Shown: one piece after another, positions 13,942 to 26,573 of the stretch
How the letters are laid out: each line of letters opens with the position of its first letter
Position numbering within the stretch: position 1 is the first letter of the stretch
Origin: Tetrahymena elliotti 4EA
Taxonomy: Eukaryota; Ciliophora; Oligohymenophorea; Hymenostomatida; Tetrahymenidae
DNA length: 64,000 bases
Reading direction: 5' to 3'
NCBI GenBank assembly: GCA_000231825.2
Contig: JH720380.1
Coordinates: 124,001 to 188,000, forward strand
Translations under genes and position numbers: made by a program
Notes under the pieces: model-generated
Told to the model about the DNA's origin: nothing
Databases searched by the model: none
Seen by the model: only the letters and a program-made list of their open reading frames with translations

Positions 13942-14844
13942 ATTTGCTTGTTGTATTGTTTGTAATCAGCTCTTACAATATGTTTTTCTTACAAAATAGA
14001 ATTTATTCAAGTAATAAATTTTTTCAAACAAATTTTTACTGTACTTTTTGCTTTATTTAGTTATTAATTTTTGATAAAAGGAATTCTTTCTGAATTTCAA
14101 ATATTATTCATCTTATAACATCTTAAATATCCAGATTGAAAATATCTGTTAAATGTTAGCTGTAAATCCATTAACTAATAAGCTGAATATATTTCCTTTC
14201 TTTTTTTCATTTTAAAAAGCTGTTCAAGAGTTTAAGCAAAATCAAATTATTTTAGAAAACTAAAAAGCAAGAAGTATTAAATAGTTTTTTTTGCAACATA
14301 AATTTGCCATCCAATTTTATTTACATTTATAAAATTTAGTATTAATTTATTATTAATTAAAATACATGATTAAGTTAAAATCTTTCCTACATTACTTTCT
14401 TTATTTATTCAAATTAAAAAAATTACACTCATTAATTAGATGGTGTTTATAATATTTTGTAAAAATCCCTTTAAAAGTCTTAAACAAAATTAATGTTTCT
14501 TATCATATTTTTATCTCATTTCATTTTGAAAATTAAAATTATGAAATATTGTATTAATTTTTTTAATTATTTATCATTACTAAAAAAAATAAAAAGAAAC
14601 TTCTCCATTTCAAATTTTTTTTTAGAAAAATAAAACGAAATTTATTAATTTTTGATTTAATTTCAAAAAATATTTTTAAAAATATCTATTTTGATTAAGC
14701 TTTGTTTTTCAAAGTAAATTTATTATTTCTTATTTAGTATTTACAAAATATACACTGGCTACTAAACATATTTAGGGTTTTTAATTAAGAGATCAACGAA
14801 TTCTTAATTAATTATAATTTTAGTAGATACAAATCGCTAAATAG
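13942..14844. other. AT-rich spacer between divergent genes
   Basis: Separates the starts of the Q/N-rich coiled-coil gene (minus) and the ankyrin gene (plus). It is almost pure A/T with long A and T runs, and I see no ORF or motif worth naming. It should hold both promoters. Confidence 0.55.
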
Positions 14845-17800
14845 ATGAGTGAAGGTATTCAGTATTTGAATTTTTTTGTCTATTTTCTTAGATTTTCAAA
14901 ATATTTTACTAAATAGATAGAAAGAGGCTCTCGAAGGACGATTCTTGCTTTAGATTAGGAACTTTGGAGGAAATTTAGAATACTTTCAGAAACATTACCA
15001 AAGATACTTAATCTAATAATTTTTGTTAAGTAGGATAATAGTTTAGCTAAAAATTAATTCTAAAAAATAATTCTTTCATAAGCTAGTATGATATTAATTA
15101 AACATAATTTAAAAAATTTGATTCTATTGTTAGTGATGAAAGTGAAGGATAATCACAAATTTAAAATAGCTATCACATAAAATAACCTAGTGAAAAGCCT
15201 AAGAAAATATTAAAATTAATAAATAAAAATGGGGTTCTATTTAAAGCTTCGGAAGAAATTGTTTAAAATGAGAAAATCCATCCAAATGTAAAAGAAAACA
15301 ATCACGTAAAAATAAAATAGCATGTGTTAAAGAATACTTAATTTGGAGGAGGTGTTAATAATCAAAATACAAATAGAAAGGCAATATGCAATTCATAAAA
15401 TATATTCTACCAAACTCAGAATGGTAATTTCTAAGAGAGCCCTCAAAGAGACTGCTTAGTTGAATAATATGGAGAAAATTTGATTTCTACAGTTTTTAAA
15501 TCTTTAATTGTGCACAAAATAAGATCTATTTCAACAAGCTAAGATGAATCTTCTATATTTAGCTCTGCTTCATCAACAACTAATGATATTACTTCAGAGT
15601 AAGTATTCTTTATAATTTATTTTTGAATGGGTATTATTTAATTTAATCTTACTCATGTATTTTTGTATATTAGAATTAATTGACAAATATTTTGAAATAA
15701 ATTAAAAGAATAGTTAAAGAATTTGGGATATCAACGTCTCTTCTTTCTGAATTTGATACATTTGAGGATAAAAAAAATTATATTATTAAATAAATCAATG
15801 AAACTTTAGATAAATTGTTAAATAATTTTAAAGAAAAGATTGACAAAAGAGAGAATAATATTTAGAGTCTTGAAAAAGATATTTCTAAATCTAATAAACT
15901 TAATGATCCTCACTACTTGGATTGGTTAAAAATATCCAGCTAGTACTAATCAATTAATCTAAAATTAAAAGAAATGGTTATATAATATGTCAATAAAGTA
16001 ATTCTTTCTTTGTTAAAAAAGTTGTTTAAATATTTCATAAATAAAAATAGTATGAGAATTCAGTCAAAGTTATTGAGAGCATGAAATAAAATGGGATTAA
16101 AGTGAAAAATCTATCTGATTATGTTGGTGTAAATACTGGAGATCTTTTATAGCAGGAGTAACAATAAAAAATTGATCCTTCAAACTTAATGAATAAGCTG
16201 ATAAATAAAAGTCATGAACATGATAAATGGATATAAGAAATAGAGTAGACGATCAAAGATATGGAATGGAATGAAGATTTAGAAGAGTAATATTAAGAGA
16301 ATATTAGGGAATAAAAAAAGTAGCAAACTAATTTAATCAAGCTTACTAATGGATAGAGTGTAGGGTTTAGTACAAATATCTACAGTAAAATGAAAGAGGA
16401 ATAATAGTTATAAAATAGAGAAGTTCTGCTAAATAAATATAGAGATGGAGATCATTTAGATGTTTCATAGCTGTAATTTTTAGCGAATACCAGTAGGCTT
16501 CTAAACAAATGTGCTGATAAGATTTACGAATAAGAAAAAATCAATGCATTAAGTTAAAACATTTTAAATAACATGGAATTAAAAATAGCTGAAGAAATAA
16601 TACACTAATATTAAAAGATCAAAAAGGGCTTATCTATAATAAGAAGTGAGTATTTACAGCATAAAGCAAAGAAGGATTATGTTAGGTTTCAAAACTAAAA
16701 AGATTAAGAACAAAAAAAGATCATATCAGAATTAAATGAATAGTATCATAAGAAAATGGTTAAAATATTTAAGTCTTATTTATCACTAAAGAAAAAGAAT
16801 GACCAAAATAAAATAGAAAATCTTTCCTACACATCAAAAGCACTTGTGAAAGCTTTTTCCAATAAATTGAAACTTAAAAGAGCAGTATCTGTTGATCAAA
16901 ACTCTAAAAATATTAATTCTAATTTCTTAAATAATCCTAAGTAATCTCTAAGATAAAACTTTTTAAAGGACAATGAAAAATCTTCTTAAACAGAGTATTT
17001 GATAAAAAATTTATAACAATCATAAGAAATAAAACAGGATTAACAAAATAAAAATGTGCCAAGAGTTGCAATTTTAAAACCTAGATCTCTAGATTCAAGA
17101 ATAAAATCAAGTGAGCACCATGCTCCAAGTAAATTATTTGTTTATGAAGACCATTTAAAACCGAATTAGAAGTAAGATAATAGTTAAAGAGGTCTTAGAA
17201 AATATTATAATTCAAAAAAATATGATTAATAATAATCAGAAAAATATGATTTAAAATTACATGACCATCCTTATTTAAAAAATTAATCTTAATTTATAAA
17301 ATTTTACTCAAAAGGTCCAGGAGAACTAATTAAAGAAAAGTAAATTTATTTCTTGTTACTATTTTTATATATTAAAAATTTAATAATGGGATAAACCTAG
17401 ATCCGCTGTTGATGTAAAGAATCCTAGTAAAAATTTAGTAAACAAAGTTTTTGCTATTTAAAAATTGATAAGAGGATTTTTGGGTAGGTTGAAAGCAAAA
17501 AGAATGAAAGAAAAAGTGCTAAATGAATTATAAAATAAAATAAATTAAGTTTCACAACAGTTAAGTAAAAATCAGTTTATTTTAACTAGCACTAAAACTT
17601 CATATTTTAAAAGAGATGATATACCTAAGTCTTGTTTAAAGTCAAATAAACCCTTTTTTTTACAAAATGCTTTGAAGAGATAGTCTGTTCATAAAAACCC
17701 TTAAACTGTTAAAAGTTCTTTAAATCTATCTTAAACAAATAAAAGTCCATAAAGACTTATCAATAAATCAGCAAATATTTTTATAACTCCATAAAAAGAA

Positions 17801-18803
17801 AAAAATTATTCATAGCAGAATTCTGGAAAATGTTAAAAGACTAAGGAGTAAATTTTTTTGAGTTAATAAAGATGAAAGTATATTTATTTTTAATTAAAAT
17901 TAATATATTAGAAATTAAGATGTCAGAAGAAGCATTTCATAATCAGCCATCTAAACAATAAAGACAGATTTACTAAGGGAAAGACTAAAGTAAATAATAA
18001 TTACTGGAGAATAAGAAAGTTAAGTTGAGCTCAAAAAATTAAATAGAGATTTATAATAATTGAGTAAATAAGGTTAAAATTCTTCTGTTTACAAAAGTCT
18101 TCTATCTAAAAGTCAATCACCATCATCTTCTCAAGAAAAAAAAGCTTCTAAAACTGAAAAGAAGAGAGCCTAATAAAGAAAATAAACTCTATTTAGAGGA
18201 GTATTGAATAACGATTTAAATTATTTATGCTTAGTTGGGCATAGATGGGATAAAGGTGATTTTAATTCAAAAGATAAGAATTTAAATACTCCCTTATATT
18301 ATGCTTGTAAATAAAAAAATGTTCCATTAATTAAGTGGCTATTTTCATAAGGCTCTAGCGTTAATATATCATGTTAAGATGGAAATACGCCTCTTCATTT
18401 AATATTTGAATCTAATAACTATGATCTTATTCAATATATTATAAAAGAAAATGATTAAATTGATTTAAATGTTAGAAACAAACTAGGATAAACTCCTGCT
18501 GCTTTATGCAATCAAGAAATAATAGCTAAACTTGGTTTAGAGAAGGCGATTACAGTGGTTTAAAGTTAAGCAAAGAGAATAAATTTTGATAATAATAAAT
18601 TATTAATTTAAAATAAAGATTAAAGTTTTGAAGATAAGCTAATATAAGATTAATCTAGTGTAGTATTTTCAATATTTAACTTAAAAGATTTAAAATCTAA
18701 TAATAATCATATTAGCCATTAAAGACTCATTAAAAAGAGATCTAATTTATCTATTTAATCATCAATAAGCCAAACCTTCTCCTAAAGCAAGCATCATTTT
18801 TGA
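14845..18803 (+). CDS. Coiled-coil protein with IQ motif and C-terminal ankyrin repeats
   Basis: Six exons: 14845-14854, 14917-15602, 15674-15997, 16051-17339, 17401-17847 and 17912-18803. They sum to 3648 nt (1215 aa), with every junction in phase. The first exon is only 10 nt (MSE + G). The middle third is a long Lys/Glu-rich coiled coil (about residues 240-620). At about residue 788 AIQKLIRGFLGRLKAKR fits the calmodulin-binding IQ consensus (IQxxxRGxxxR). Residues about 1035-1120 hold three ankyrin repeats, seen as NTPLYYACKQKNVPLIKWL, DGNTPLHLIFESNNYDLIQY and LGQTPAALC. IQ plus ankyrin suggests a calmodulin-regulated scaffold, possibly axonemal or cortical; that is inference. Disordered Ser/Asn stretches lie between the domains. 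Confidence 0.9.
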
Positions 18804-19391
18804 AATTTAATGCTTATCTATAAATTCCATATTATTTTTTCAAATTTAATTTTAAGATTTATAATAAAATAAGATAATTCACATTAAAATTAAAAATTGT
18901 ATCTCATCTTAAACCTATTGCTTGTGTATTTAATTATAATTTGACTCAACAAATGGATAGATTTGAGATATTAATAACTAAATTTAAATTAATTTATTTA
19001 TTTCTTTTTCTATCAATAAATATGAACAAATACTTCTTAGTTTATGCTAAAAAATTAAAAATTTATATAATCATAGTTTTCTTTCTTATTTATTTCTTTT
19101 AAAATAATTGAAAAAATGAAAACTAATTTACATAATATTTTTAATATTATTACAGGCGTTTATCTTTCTTTTAACATTGTAAAATTAATAAAAATCTTAT
19201 TTAACAAAAAAACGTAATTAAAAATAGTTCGTTTTAATCTTTTTTTTTCTATTGCTATTGGAATTATTATTTAGTTGCTGTGTATATGTATTTATTTACA
19301 AGAAGATTTACATTAAACAAACAATAAACATACAAATTATTAATTCCATTTTATTACATTATCAACTTTATTATTCTTTCTCAAATAAAAT
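18804..19391. other. AT-rich spacer
   Basis: Lies between the ankyrin gene stop and the transporter start on the same strand. No supported ORF or RNA gene is seen. Confidence 0.55.
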
Positions 19392-21128
19392 ATGAGCGAT
19401 TAAGGATTTGTTGAGAGAGAGAGTAGCTCTGATGAGGAGGGTAGAAATCATATTACTTTCGATCATATCCTCTCTACAAGAATCGGATTTGGGGTCTATC
19501 AAATAGTCGTAATTACAAAATATTAAAACTATAAATATAGGAACTTAAATGAAATGTCCTTCTCTTTCTTGAAATTATTTTATTCTAATGAGAAGGAATT
19601 TAACAAGAGAGTCAAAACTATTATTTAAATTTTAAAATATGCAGATTTTTTATATATTGATTTTGAATATCATATTTTATATTAATAGGTATTATTAATA
19701 GTATCACTTATAGATTTTATAGACGGAGCTGAGCAATATTATATGATGATTTTAGTATAAGTTTTACAGAACGAGTGGAAATTAAAAGATAATTAGATAG
19801 AATTACTAGGTAGCTTCTATTTTATAGGTTTATTTGTTGGAGCAGTTATTTCTGGTATTTTTTGTGATTGGTTTGGTAGAAAAAAATCAATGGCTATAGG
19901 ATGCTTTCTATAACTTTGTACAGTAATATGGACTGCATTAGCTACAGATTACTATCATATGATTTTTATTAGAGCTTTGTATGGAACAGTTATAGGAATG
20001 ACTTTACCAATAGGAATTCTGATGATGACTGAAATAGTTCCTAAGCACATAAGAGGAAGATGCTTAATTCTTACTTAAAGTGCATATATGCTAGGTAAAT
20101 TCTACCTACTTTTACTATGTGTAATTTTCATGGATGACCTATCAAAGGGAAATTGGAGGGCAATAGCTATTTGCTAAATCTTTCCATGTTCAATAATGAC
20201 ATTTGGGTGTTTATTCTTTTTAGATGATTCTGCCAGATTTTTAGTCAGTCATAATAGAATAAAAGAAGCTGTTGTTATTCTAAATAGAACTGGATTAAAA
20301 AATTAGTAGGAATCATATCAACCTCTTACATAATAAGAAATTGAAGGGCTGGAAAATTGGTAGTAGATTTAGTTTGCTAAGCAGCCAACAACTTTAAATG
20401 TTTTTAAAGGACTTTTCAAAGGGAATAATTTTGCTGTTACTTGGAGATTAATATTGGCAAACTGTGTCAATTCATTCATATCTTCTGGTACCTTGTTCCT
20501 TCTCCCATTTTACCTTCATAGTACTGGTTAAGGATTTTTTGAGTTATTTGTAGCAACTCTAGGTGAAGTACCTGCATCAATAATAGTTTATTTTTTTATT
20601 GATGTCTAATCTGTGGGTAGATTAAAAATCCTAAATGGTACACTTTTCCTATCAACACTTTCTCTATTTTTGATATATTTGATAAAGGAACCTTTCCTCT
20701 TAGGTGGATTAGTTTCTATTAAATTCTTCTCCAGATTTACTGGTCTCTGCTCAACTCCTATAATTTCAGAGTCTTATGACACTGTCCATCGCTCATTAGG
20801 ATTGGGATTAAGTACTGCAGTTGGTCGCGCTATGGGAGCTATATCACCTTTTGTTCTTTATGAAGTCTACTTATATGACAAATGGGTAGTCTTTTTAATT
20901 TTTTCTTGTTTGGCTTTCATTACTTTCCTTGTATTTTTATCATACCCTGTTGATACTACAAGCAAACCCTTAGATTAAAATCATACTGAGAATGAAAAAG
21001 AAAAATCAAGTCCAAATATTAAAATTAATTACGAAAATGAAGACACAAAAACATTATTGTCTGAACAAACATAATTATAAGATGAGCCAACAGTAATATC
21101 TAGGGCAGCTCTCAAAAATCAAGAATGA
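19392..21128 (+). CDS. Major facilitator superfamily transporter, SV2/SVOP-like
   Basis: Two exons, 19392-19508 and 19689-21128, with a 180 nt intron, encode 518 aa. The acidic N-terminus (ERESSSDEEG) precedes RIGFGVYQ, matching the GFGxFQ signature just before TM1 of SVOP-type proteins. DFIDGAEQ follows in TM1. GLFVGAVISGIFCDWFGRKKS is the classic MFS loop 2-3 motif (GxxxDxxGRKK). EIVPKHIRGR is the matching loop after TM4, and a long cytoplasmic loop precedes TM7. The C-terminal half repeats the pattern more weakly, with DVQSVGRLK after TM8, and ends in a hydrophilic tail. The family moves organic cations, anions or sugars across membranes; the substrate cannot be read from the sequence. Confidence 0.92.
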
Positions 21129-22045
21129 AAGAAATTAGAAATTTGTAAAATTCATAAAAATCTAAATTTAAAAAGAAGAAAATAATTTTAAATGTAAATT
21201 GATAATTTATTTTGTTATTTGTTGTTTCAATTATTAAAAAATCTAAAAATTTTTATTTGATGCTTAAATGAAATAAAAAAAGAAAAACTAAAATATCAAT
21301 TTTCATGATTAAAAACATAATTAAATAAAAAAACCATTATTACAAGTTAAAAAAATTTACTATTATTTTCTAAATATTATATAAATAAACAACTCATTTA
21401 GAAATTATCTCATTTTTTTTATTTTTTGGTATTTTTATTAATTTATTCTAATTAAATAATGATAAAGAAAATAATATTAAAAAATAAACTTATAGGTATT
21501 ATGATTTGTTGGAGATTTTGATATGTTTTGATATCAATAATTTATATTAGGATTTTTCTGCAATCCAAAAATATTATTTGATTATTTAGTTTTTTTTAAA
21601 AATGAAAAAAAATACTTATTATTGTAAGTTAAAATATTTGTATAGGAGCCTTTAATATGGTTAATATTATCTTAAGCCAGAAGAATCTATTATTTAAGAG
21701 GTATGATAAATAGACATTAATTTTGGGGATTCTCTTTACTCTTTATGTTTAAAGGATTAAAATTATGCAAAAGTAACTAAATTTATTCTAAGCAACCAAT
21801 TTTTAGTGAAAAAAAATAGAGAGAAGTTAAATTTTTGTAAGTGATTATTGTTTTTTTCTATTTCGTTTAGTATATTTTTAAAAAATCACACTCATTCAGA
21901 ATAAGTTTAAATCAACAAAATGTAAGCTGATTCAAGATTTTTTATAGATATAAAAAAATCCAGATAGTTAGCAGTAGATTCTTTTTTAAAAATTTGTTGT
22001 TTTTGCACAACTTGAAATAAATTAAACAAAAAAAGTATTTGCTAA
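21129..22045. other. AT-rich spacer
   Basis: Mostly featureless. A 50-codon frame starting at ATG 21657 (MVNIILSQKN...) ends at TGA near 21806. It is too short and too ordinary for this base composition to call. Confidence 0.45.
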
Positions 22046-22663
22046 ATGAGAAGTAAAATATATAAAAGATTAATGAAACAAGAAAATAGTAAGTACCCTA
22101 TTGATAATAAATTTTTAATAGAATAAATTTTAAAATAGATTCTCTCCAAATGTTTAATCTACATTTTCTTTTATTAAATTTGCTTGGAAAATAATGGTTA
22201 GTTTAGTTTTGGCAAATTTATTAATTCTGTTGAAATTATCTCACAAAGGAATAATATCTATTATTTAAAAAATCATAATACAATAAATCAAATTGAATAA
22301 GATTTTATATTTTATTATTCTACAGTATTTATAAACTTATTACTTATAAAATTGATAATCATTTTTGAGCTTATTCAAATAAGTATATTTTTTAGACTAT
22401 AAAAATAAAAATTCAATTTTGAGAAATATCAATTTAATTAATTAGTAAAAGTTTTAAGCTGTAAATTAAATGGTAAAACTACTGATATTAAATATATACA
22501 TTAATTCTAAATAATATACATTACTTTTAATCAATTATTTTTTTAGCAGGGGAGTTATATTACTTATTAGTGGTTGTAAAATATTCAAATAATATTCATG
22601 ATAAGTCTTAAAAGTAGATTAGCTTTTTAGAAATAGAACACAGAGATAAAATTATAGGCATGA
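22046..22663 (+). CDS. Doubtful ORF, 205 codons
   Basis: An ATG-to-TGA frame with no recognisable domain. It is rich in Ile, Leu, Phe, Asn and Lys, with one hydrophobic stretch (INLLLIKLIIIFELIQISIFF). Expected chance ORFs are long here because TGA is the only stop and is rare in AT-rich DNA. The front part (EQILKQILSKCLIYIFFYQ, then NNGQFSFGKFINSVEI) looks more protein-like than the back. It may be a decayed gene, or noise. Confidence 0.25.
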
Positions 22664-23309
22664 CATCAATAGACGCATTAAATAATTGATAAAGGAGGTG
22701 TTAATTAATAATTTTTTTGAAGGTTAACTAGAAAGCAAAGAAAAATTTTATCAAATTAATTAAGATTTCTCAGTAGTGTTAAATTTTTTAGGTTTTTCTT
22801 AAATAATTTGGAAGATTTTTACAAAGTAAGGTAAAGTGATAAGATGAAAACAAGAGTTCTTTTTTCTTACATAATTTTATTTAAATTCTAAAAAATACAC
22901 AAAAATATTTCAAAGATTCCTTTTAATTTCACCTGAATAGAAATGCTGAATCCATATAAACAGTATACTTTTGGCCTATTAAAATTTTATTAGACAACCT
23001 TAATTTAATCTAATCAGAATCTAAGTAAGTAAATATATTTCTTAATTTAAAAATTTTTCTTCAAAACAATAATAAATTAATCAAAAAGTTCTAAAACCAC
23101 AACTTTATCGTAAATATATCTCTAGAACGAAAAATGAAATTAAAGATTCCATCTATCAATAGAAATAAATAGAAGATTTATTAATGAAAGAAGATCAAAA
23201 TAAGAAGACAATAACTCTTCTTTATATCTAGACTTTTGCTGAATTTAATAATTGAATTAAAATAAGAACAATCAAAACTGAAAATTTTTAAATAAAAAAA
23301 CTATCAAAA
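22664..23309. other. Spacer, promoter side of the secreted peptide pair
   Basis: No ORF is supported. The last part, from about 23230, is A-rich and ends in CAAAAATG, a typical ciliate start context for a strongly expressed gene. Confidence 0.5.
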
Positions 23310-23597
23310 ATGAAGAACGTCTTAATTGCTTTCGCTGCCCTTGCTCTCCTTTCTACTGCTGCTCTCATTTATGTCCACACCTAAAATGAAACTGAATTGG
23401 AAAAGTTCCACATTCACAGACCTCATGTTCACCTCCCCAAGATTCACTTGAAAAATATCGGATCTTGCCTTAGTGTCGTTACTGGAGCTGCCAGTTCATG
23501 CGGTGCTGCTTTTGATGCTGCTGGTTCTAACGTTACTGGTGATATCAATTGCGTTAGAAATATCCTTAATGCTAAGAAGTGTGGTCACATTATCTGA
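23310..23597 (+). CDS. Small secreted His-rich, four-Cys peptide, copy 1
   Basis: Intronless, 95 aa. Residues 1-19 are a clear signal peptide (MKNVLIAFAALALLSTAAL). It is followed by a short acidic stretch (ETELE) that could be a propeptide boundary, then a His-rich block (FHIHRPHVHLPKIHLK, about residues 33-48). The core of about 45 residues has four cysteines (GSCLSVV, SSCGAA, INCVRN, KKCGHII), able to form two disulfides. It includes a small-residue run (GAAFDAAGSN) and one NxT sequon. Codon use is unlike its neighbours: many C-ending codons (GTC, CTC, GCC, CAC, ATC), as in very highly expressed ciliate genes. The His block could bind metal; an antimicrobial or extracellular-matrix role is equally possible. 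I do not recognise the family. Confidence 0.88.
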
Positions 23598-24205
23598 TCT
23601 AATCCAACCCGAAATTAAACTTCTTAATTAAAATTTTGAATAATTGACATATAAATATATAAATTTTATAAGCCTGTATTTTTTTAATAATTATTCAAAA
23701 CAAATCAAAAGTTTTTTTTTATCTATTTAGTAATTGATTGATTCATTAAAAAGTAAATAAACAATATATAAAAACAAGCTAAAATCTTTTATCCAATAAA
23801 ATCCACCTATTTAATATTAAAAAAATAATATACTTGAGATTTTTGAGAAAATATAAGCAAAAAATAGCTTATATTTGAAACCAATTGTAACCTATTTTTC
23901 AGTCTTTATTATATCTAGTGAAATTATGAGGTTTCAAATTTATGACTAAATTTATTAATTTCTTTCCAAATTATTATAAAAGAATAAAGCACACTCGAAA
24001 AGCCACAACTCCCAAGTAAATTGTAACTCTAGAACTAAAGTAAAAGTGCATTTTCTTCTTGCATCCGAATTCTAATCGAAAAGTTAATTAATAAATCTTG
24101 ATGAAAATAGACCTTTAAAAATTGAACTCAGTTTATCAAAAAAGAATAATTAAATTAACAAATAATAAATTGAAGAATACAAAAAAAACTAACTAATCTA
24201 AAAAA
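23598..24205. other. Spacer between the two peptide copies
   Basis: AT-rich and about 600 nt long. The 40 nt following each copy's stop are similar (AATTTTGAATAATTGA... compared with ACTTTTGAATAATTAA..., then TATAAATTTTATAA and TATTTTATGAATTC, then GTATTTTTTTAAT). The duplication therefore included the 3' UTR. Confidence 0.55.
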
Positions 24206-24493
24206 ATGAAGAACATCTTTGTCGCTTTCGGTCTCCTCGCCCTCATCTCTACTGCTGCTCTCGTTTACGTCCACACCTAAAACGAAACTGAATTAGAAAG
24301 ATTCCACATCCACTTACCTCATATCCACCTTCCCAAGCTCCACTTGAAGAACATCGGTTCTTGCCTTAGTGTTGTTACTGGTGCTGCCAGTTAATGTGGT
24401 GCTGCTTTTGATGCTGCTGGATCTAACATTACTGGTGATATTGGTTGTGTTAAAAACATCCTTAATCTTAAGAAGTGTGGTCACATCTTCTGA
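24206..24493 (+). CDS. Small secreted His-rich, four-Cys peptide, copy 2
   Basis: Intronless, 95 aa, the same length as copy 1 and differing at 17 of 95 positions. The signal peptide (MKNIFVAFGLLALISTAAL), the ETELE stretch, the His block (FHIHLPHIHLPKLHLK) and all four cysteines are conserved. One SSC becomes SQC, with the Gln encoded by TAA, and the end is KKCGHIF. Most changes are conservative, and synonymous changes are frequent, which points to purifying selection after tandem duplication. C-rich codon use matches copy 1. It is presumably secreted or stored in granules; function unknown. Confidence 0.88.
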
Positions 24494-25487
24494 TAAAACT
24501 TTTGAATAATTAATAATAGAATAAATATATATTTTATGAATTCGTATTTTTTTAATATTATTCAAAACAATAAAAAAATTATCTTAGTCAAATAAATACA
24601 ATCTAAATCTTATTTTTTGTACATTTTGTCTATTAAAAAGCCATAAAGCTAAAATAAATTAACAAATTGAAAAAAATTTTTCAGCATATCTCTTTTCTCC
24701 ATTAATTTATGAATGAGTAAATAAATCAATTATTTTGTGGCTAAATCAAATTCCTTTGGAAAACTAAAAGTTTGAATAGTTTTTATCGTCATTTACAATA
24801 ATAATAAAAAATCGGCAGAAACATAAATCATCTTGACAATATTTAATATTATGTCTGTAAAACTAAAATGTTTAAAATCATTAAGCAACAAAAATACAGT
24901 ATGAATATGAATAAATAAATGCTATTTTACCAAGAAGTAAACTTATTTCATGTAGAGTATCATATAAATTCATTTTTGATAAAATTTATCTACAAAAACC
25001 ATTACATACAATTTTCAGACCTTTTTTTGATAATTATCACAAATATAAAAAGACAATACAAACATTTTTTTTCAATATTAGCTAATAAATTTTATATTTT
25101 ATTTATGACTTAATAAGCAATAAAATATTGAATGATATTTGTGCAACTCAAAAAGCAATTAAAAGTGTAAATCTACACAGTAAAAAAATAGTGAGAAGAA
25201 AATATATTTCAAACTAATCAATTTAGACTGAATAATAATTTATGGAGAAAGAAAAAGTGCTATTTATTGCATCAATAAAATTTAAGTAAAAACCATAATA
25301 AAAAATGTAATTTAAAATTTTAGATTACACCTCCTCATAAACAAAAAAATGATAATTATTGCAAAATTTTCCTATCTTAATTTTCAAATAAAATATTTAA
25401 AATCCTTCTTTTCTCATTGAAACAATTTAGAACCTTGCTTGTAAAAGAAAATATGGAATAACTAAAAACTATTCATTGTACTATTAA
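24494..25487. other. AT-rich spacer
   Basis: Between the peptide pair (plus) and the stop of the PAS-like gene (minus). No supported feature. A short open stretch at 24919-25113 is compositionally indistinguishable from the background. Confidence 0.5.
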
Positions 25488-26573
25488 TCATCTATTTTTG
25501 TCTTCATCAAGATTTTTATAAAATTTTTCTAACAAGTAAAGACATTAAGAAGAATATTCAATACTATCTTCTAAAAAATCAAAATTGCAATTACTTTAAT
25601 TCGATTTTCTTATTTCAATTACCTTTTTCAAATCAAAAAGATCCACTTCAAATAAAGTTACATATGTATTTTTATAGAAAAAGCACATTCTCTGTTCTTC
25701 TGTTAAAAACAAATCATATATTGTTTACAAGCTTTTCATTTTTTCTAAAAAGACGTAATTTGTGTTTTTTACTGTCACTTTTACTTGAATTTAATCATAA
25801 GTTAAAAGTTCAATAAAACAATCATTTTTTTTGCTATTATCCACTTATTTATTCAAAACAACTTGCTAAAAGAGTTTTTAATAGCTCTGTTAGTCATAAA
25901 AATCTACTAACCCATATCTCATTATGATCTTTTGAAATTATTCTACATTAGAACCAAGTAGAGCTAAGAAGTTTTCACTTACTCCAAGCTTAGTTAATTC
26001 TAGATCTCCATTATCAAAATTTAATTCTTAAGTACCATAAATATAAAATTATTCAGAATTAGAAACACTTTTTAATATTTCTTAGCATTGCTATTAAAAA
26101 TAACTGTTTACTAAAGTTAAGTAATCAAACGCAAATGGAATTTATTATAAAATTTATTTTCCTTTTGAAGCAAAAACTTCTTAAGATGTGAATATTTTTT
26201 AGTATTACTAAACGCTTAATGATAAATCATATAAGTCTTAATTTTAACTATTCCTAAGCTGATGTATTACATATGATAAATCATAATTAGGCCTTTTCTA
26301 TGAAAAAAATTAAATTTCTAAGGTTCCCATATCTTTCTTAACAGTACAAGAATACACTCTTTTATATTCGTTCCATTTTGATAATTTTAAAAAATATTAA
26401 TCTTAGTTATCTAAATCCAAAATGATGTCTCCAGGGATAAGGAAGCACTTTTCTGATGAAAAAATATTATTAGGGATCAACATACATTTTAATTAACATT
26501 ATTTTGTTTATTGAGATATTTAATTCTCCTCATAGCTATTTTCAGTTTGATTTTTTTTTCCTAAAGTTTACAT
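25488..26573 (-). CDS. Hypothetical protein, possible PAS-like domain
   Basis: A single uninterrupted exon of 362 codons, ATG at 26573-26571 (MQTLGKKNQTENSYEE) to TGA at 25490-25488. Composition is normal for a soluble globular protein (W, C, Y, P, H well represented), unlike the Q/N-rich neighbours. The middle part, LELTKLGVSENFLALLGSN followed by FQKIIMRYGLVDFYD, has the feel of a PAS fold (a gate-like 'xxFLxLLGxx' helix and a downstream strand), and the C-terminal part alternates strands and helices. This is pattern resemblance only. There is no DNA-binding motif that I can see. It sits downstream of the LRR gene on the same strand with a spacer of 529 nt. Confidence 0.75.

Noticed and set aside
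21657..21806. 50-codon ORF (MVNIILSQKN...)
   Set aside because: Within the length expected by chance when TGA is the only stop in AT-rich DNA; no splice partner or motif.
24314..24565. Minus-strand ORF over the second secreted peptide
   Set aside because: Antisense shadow; the plus strand has the signal peptide, conserved cysteines and a conserved paralogue.
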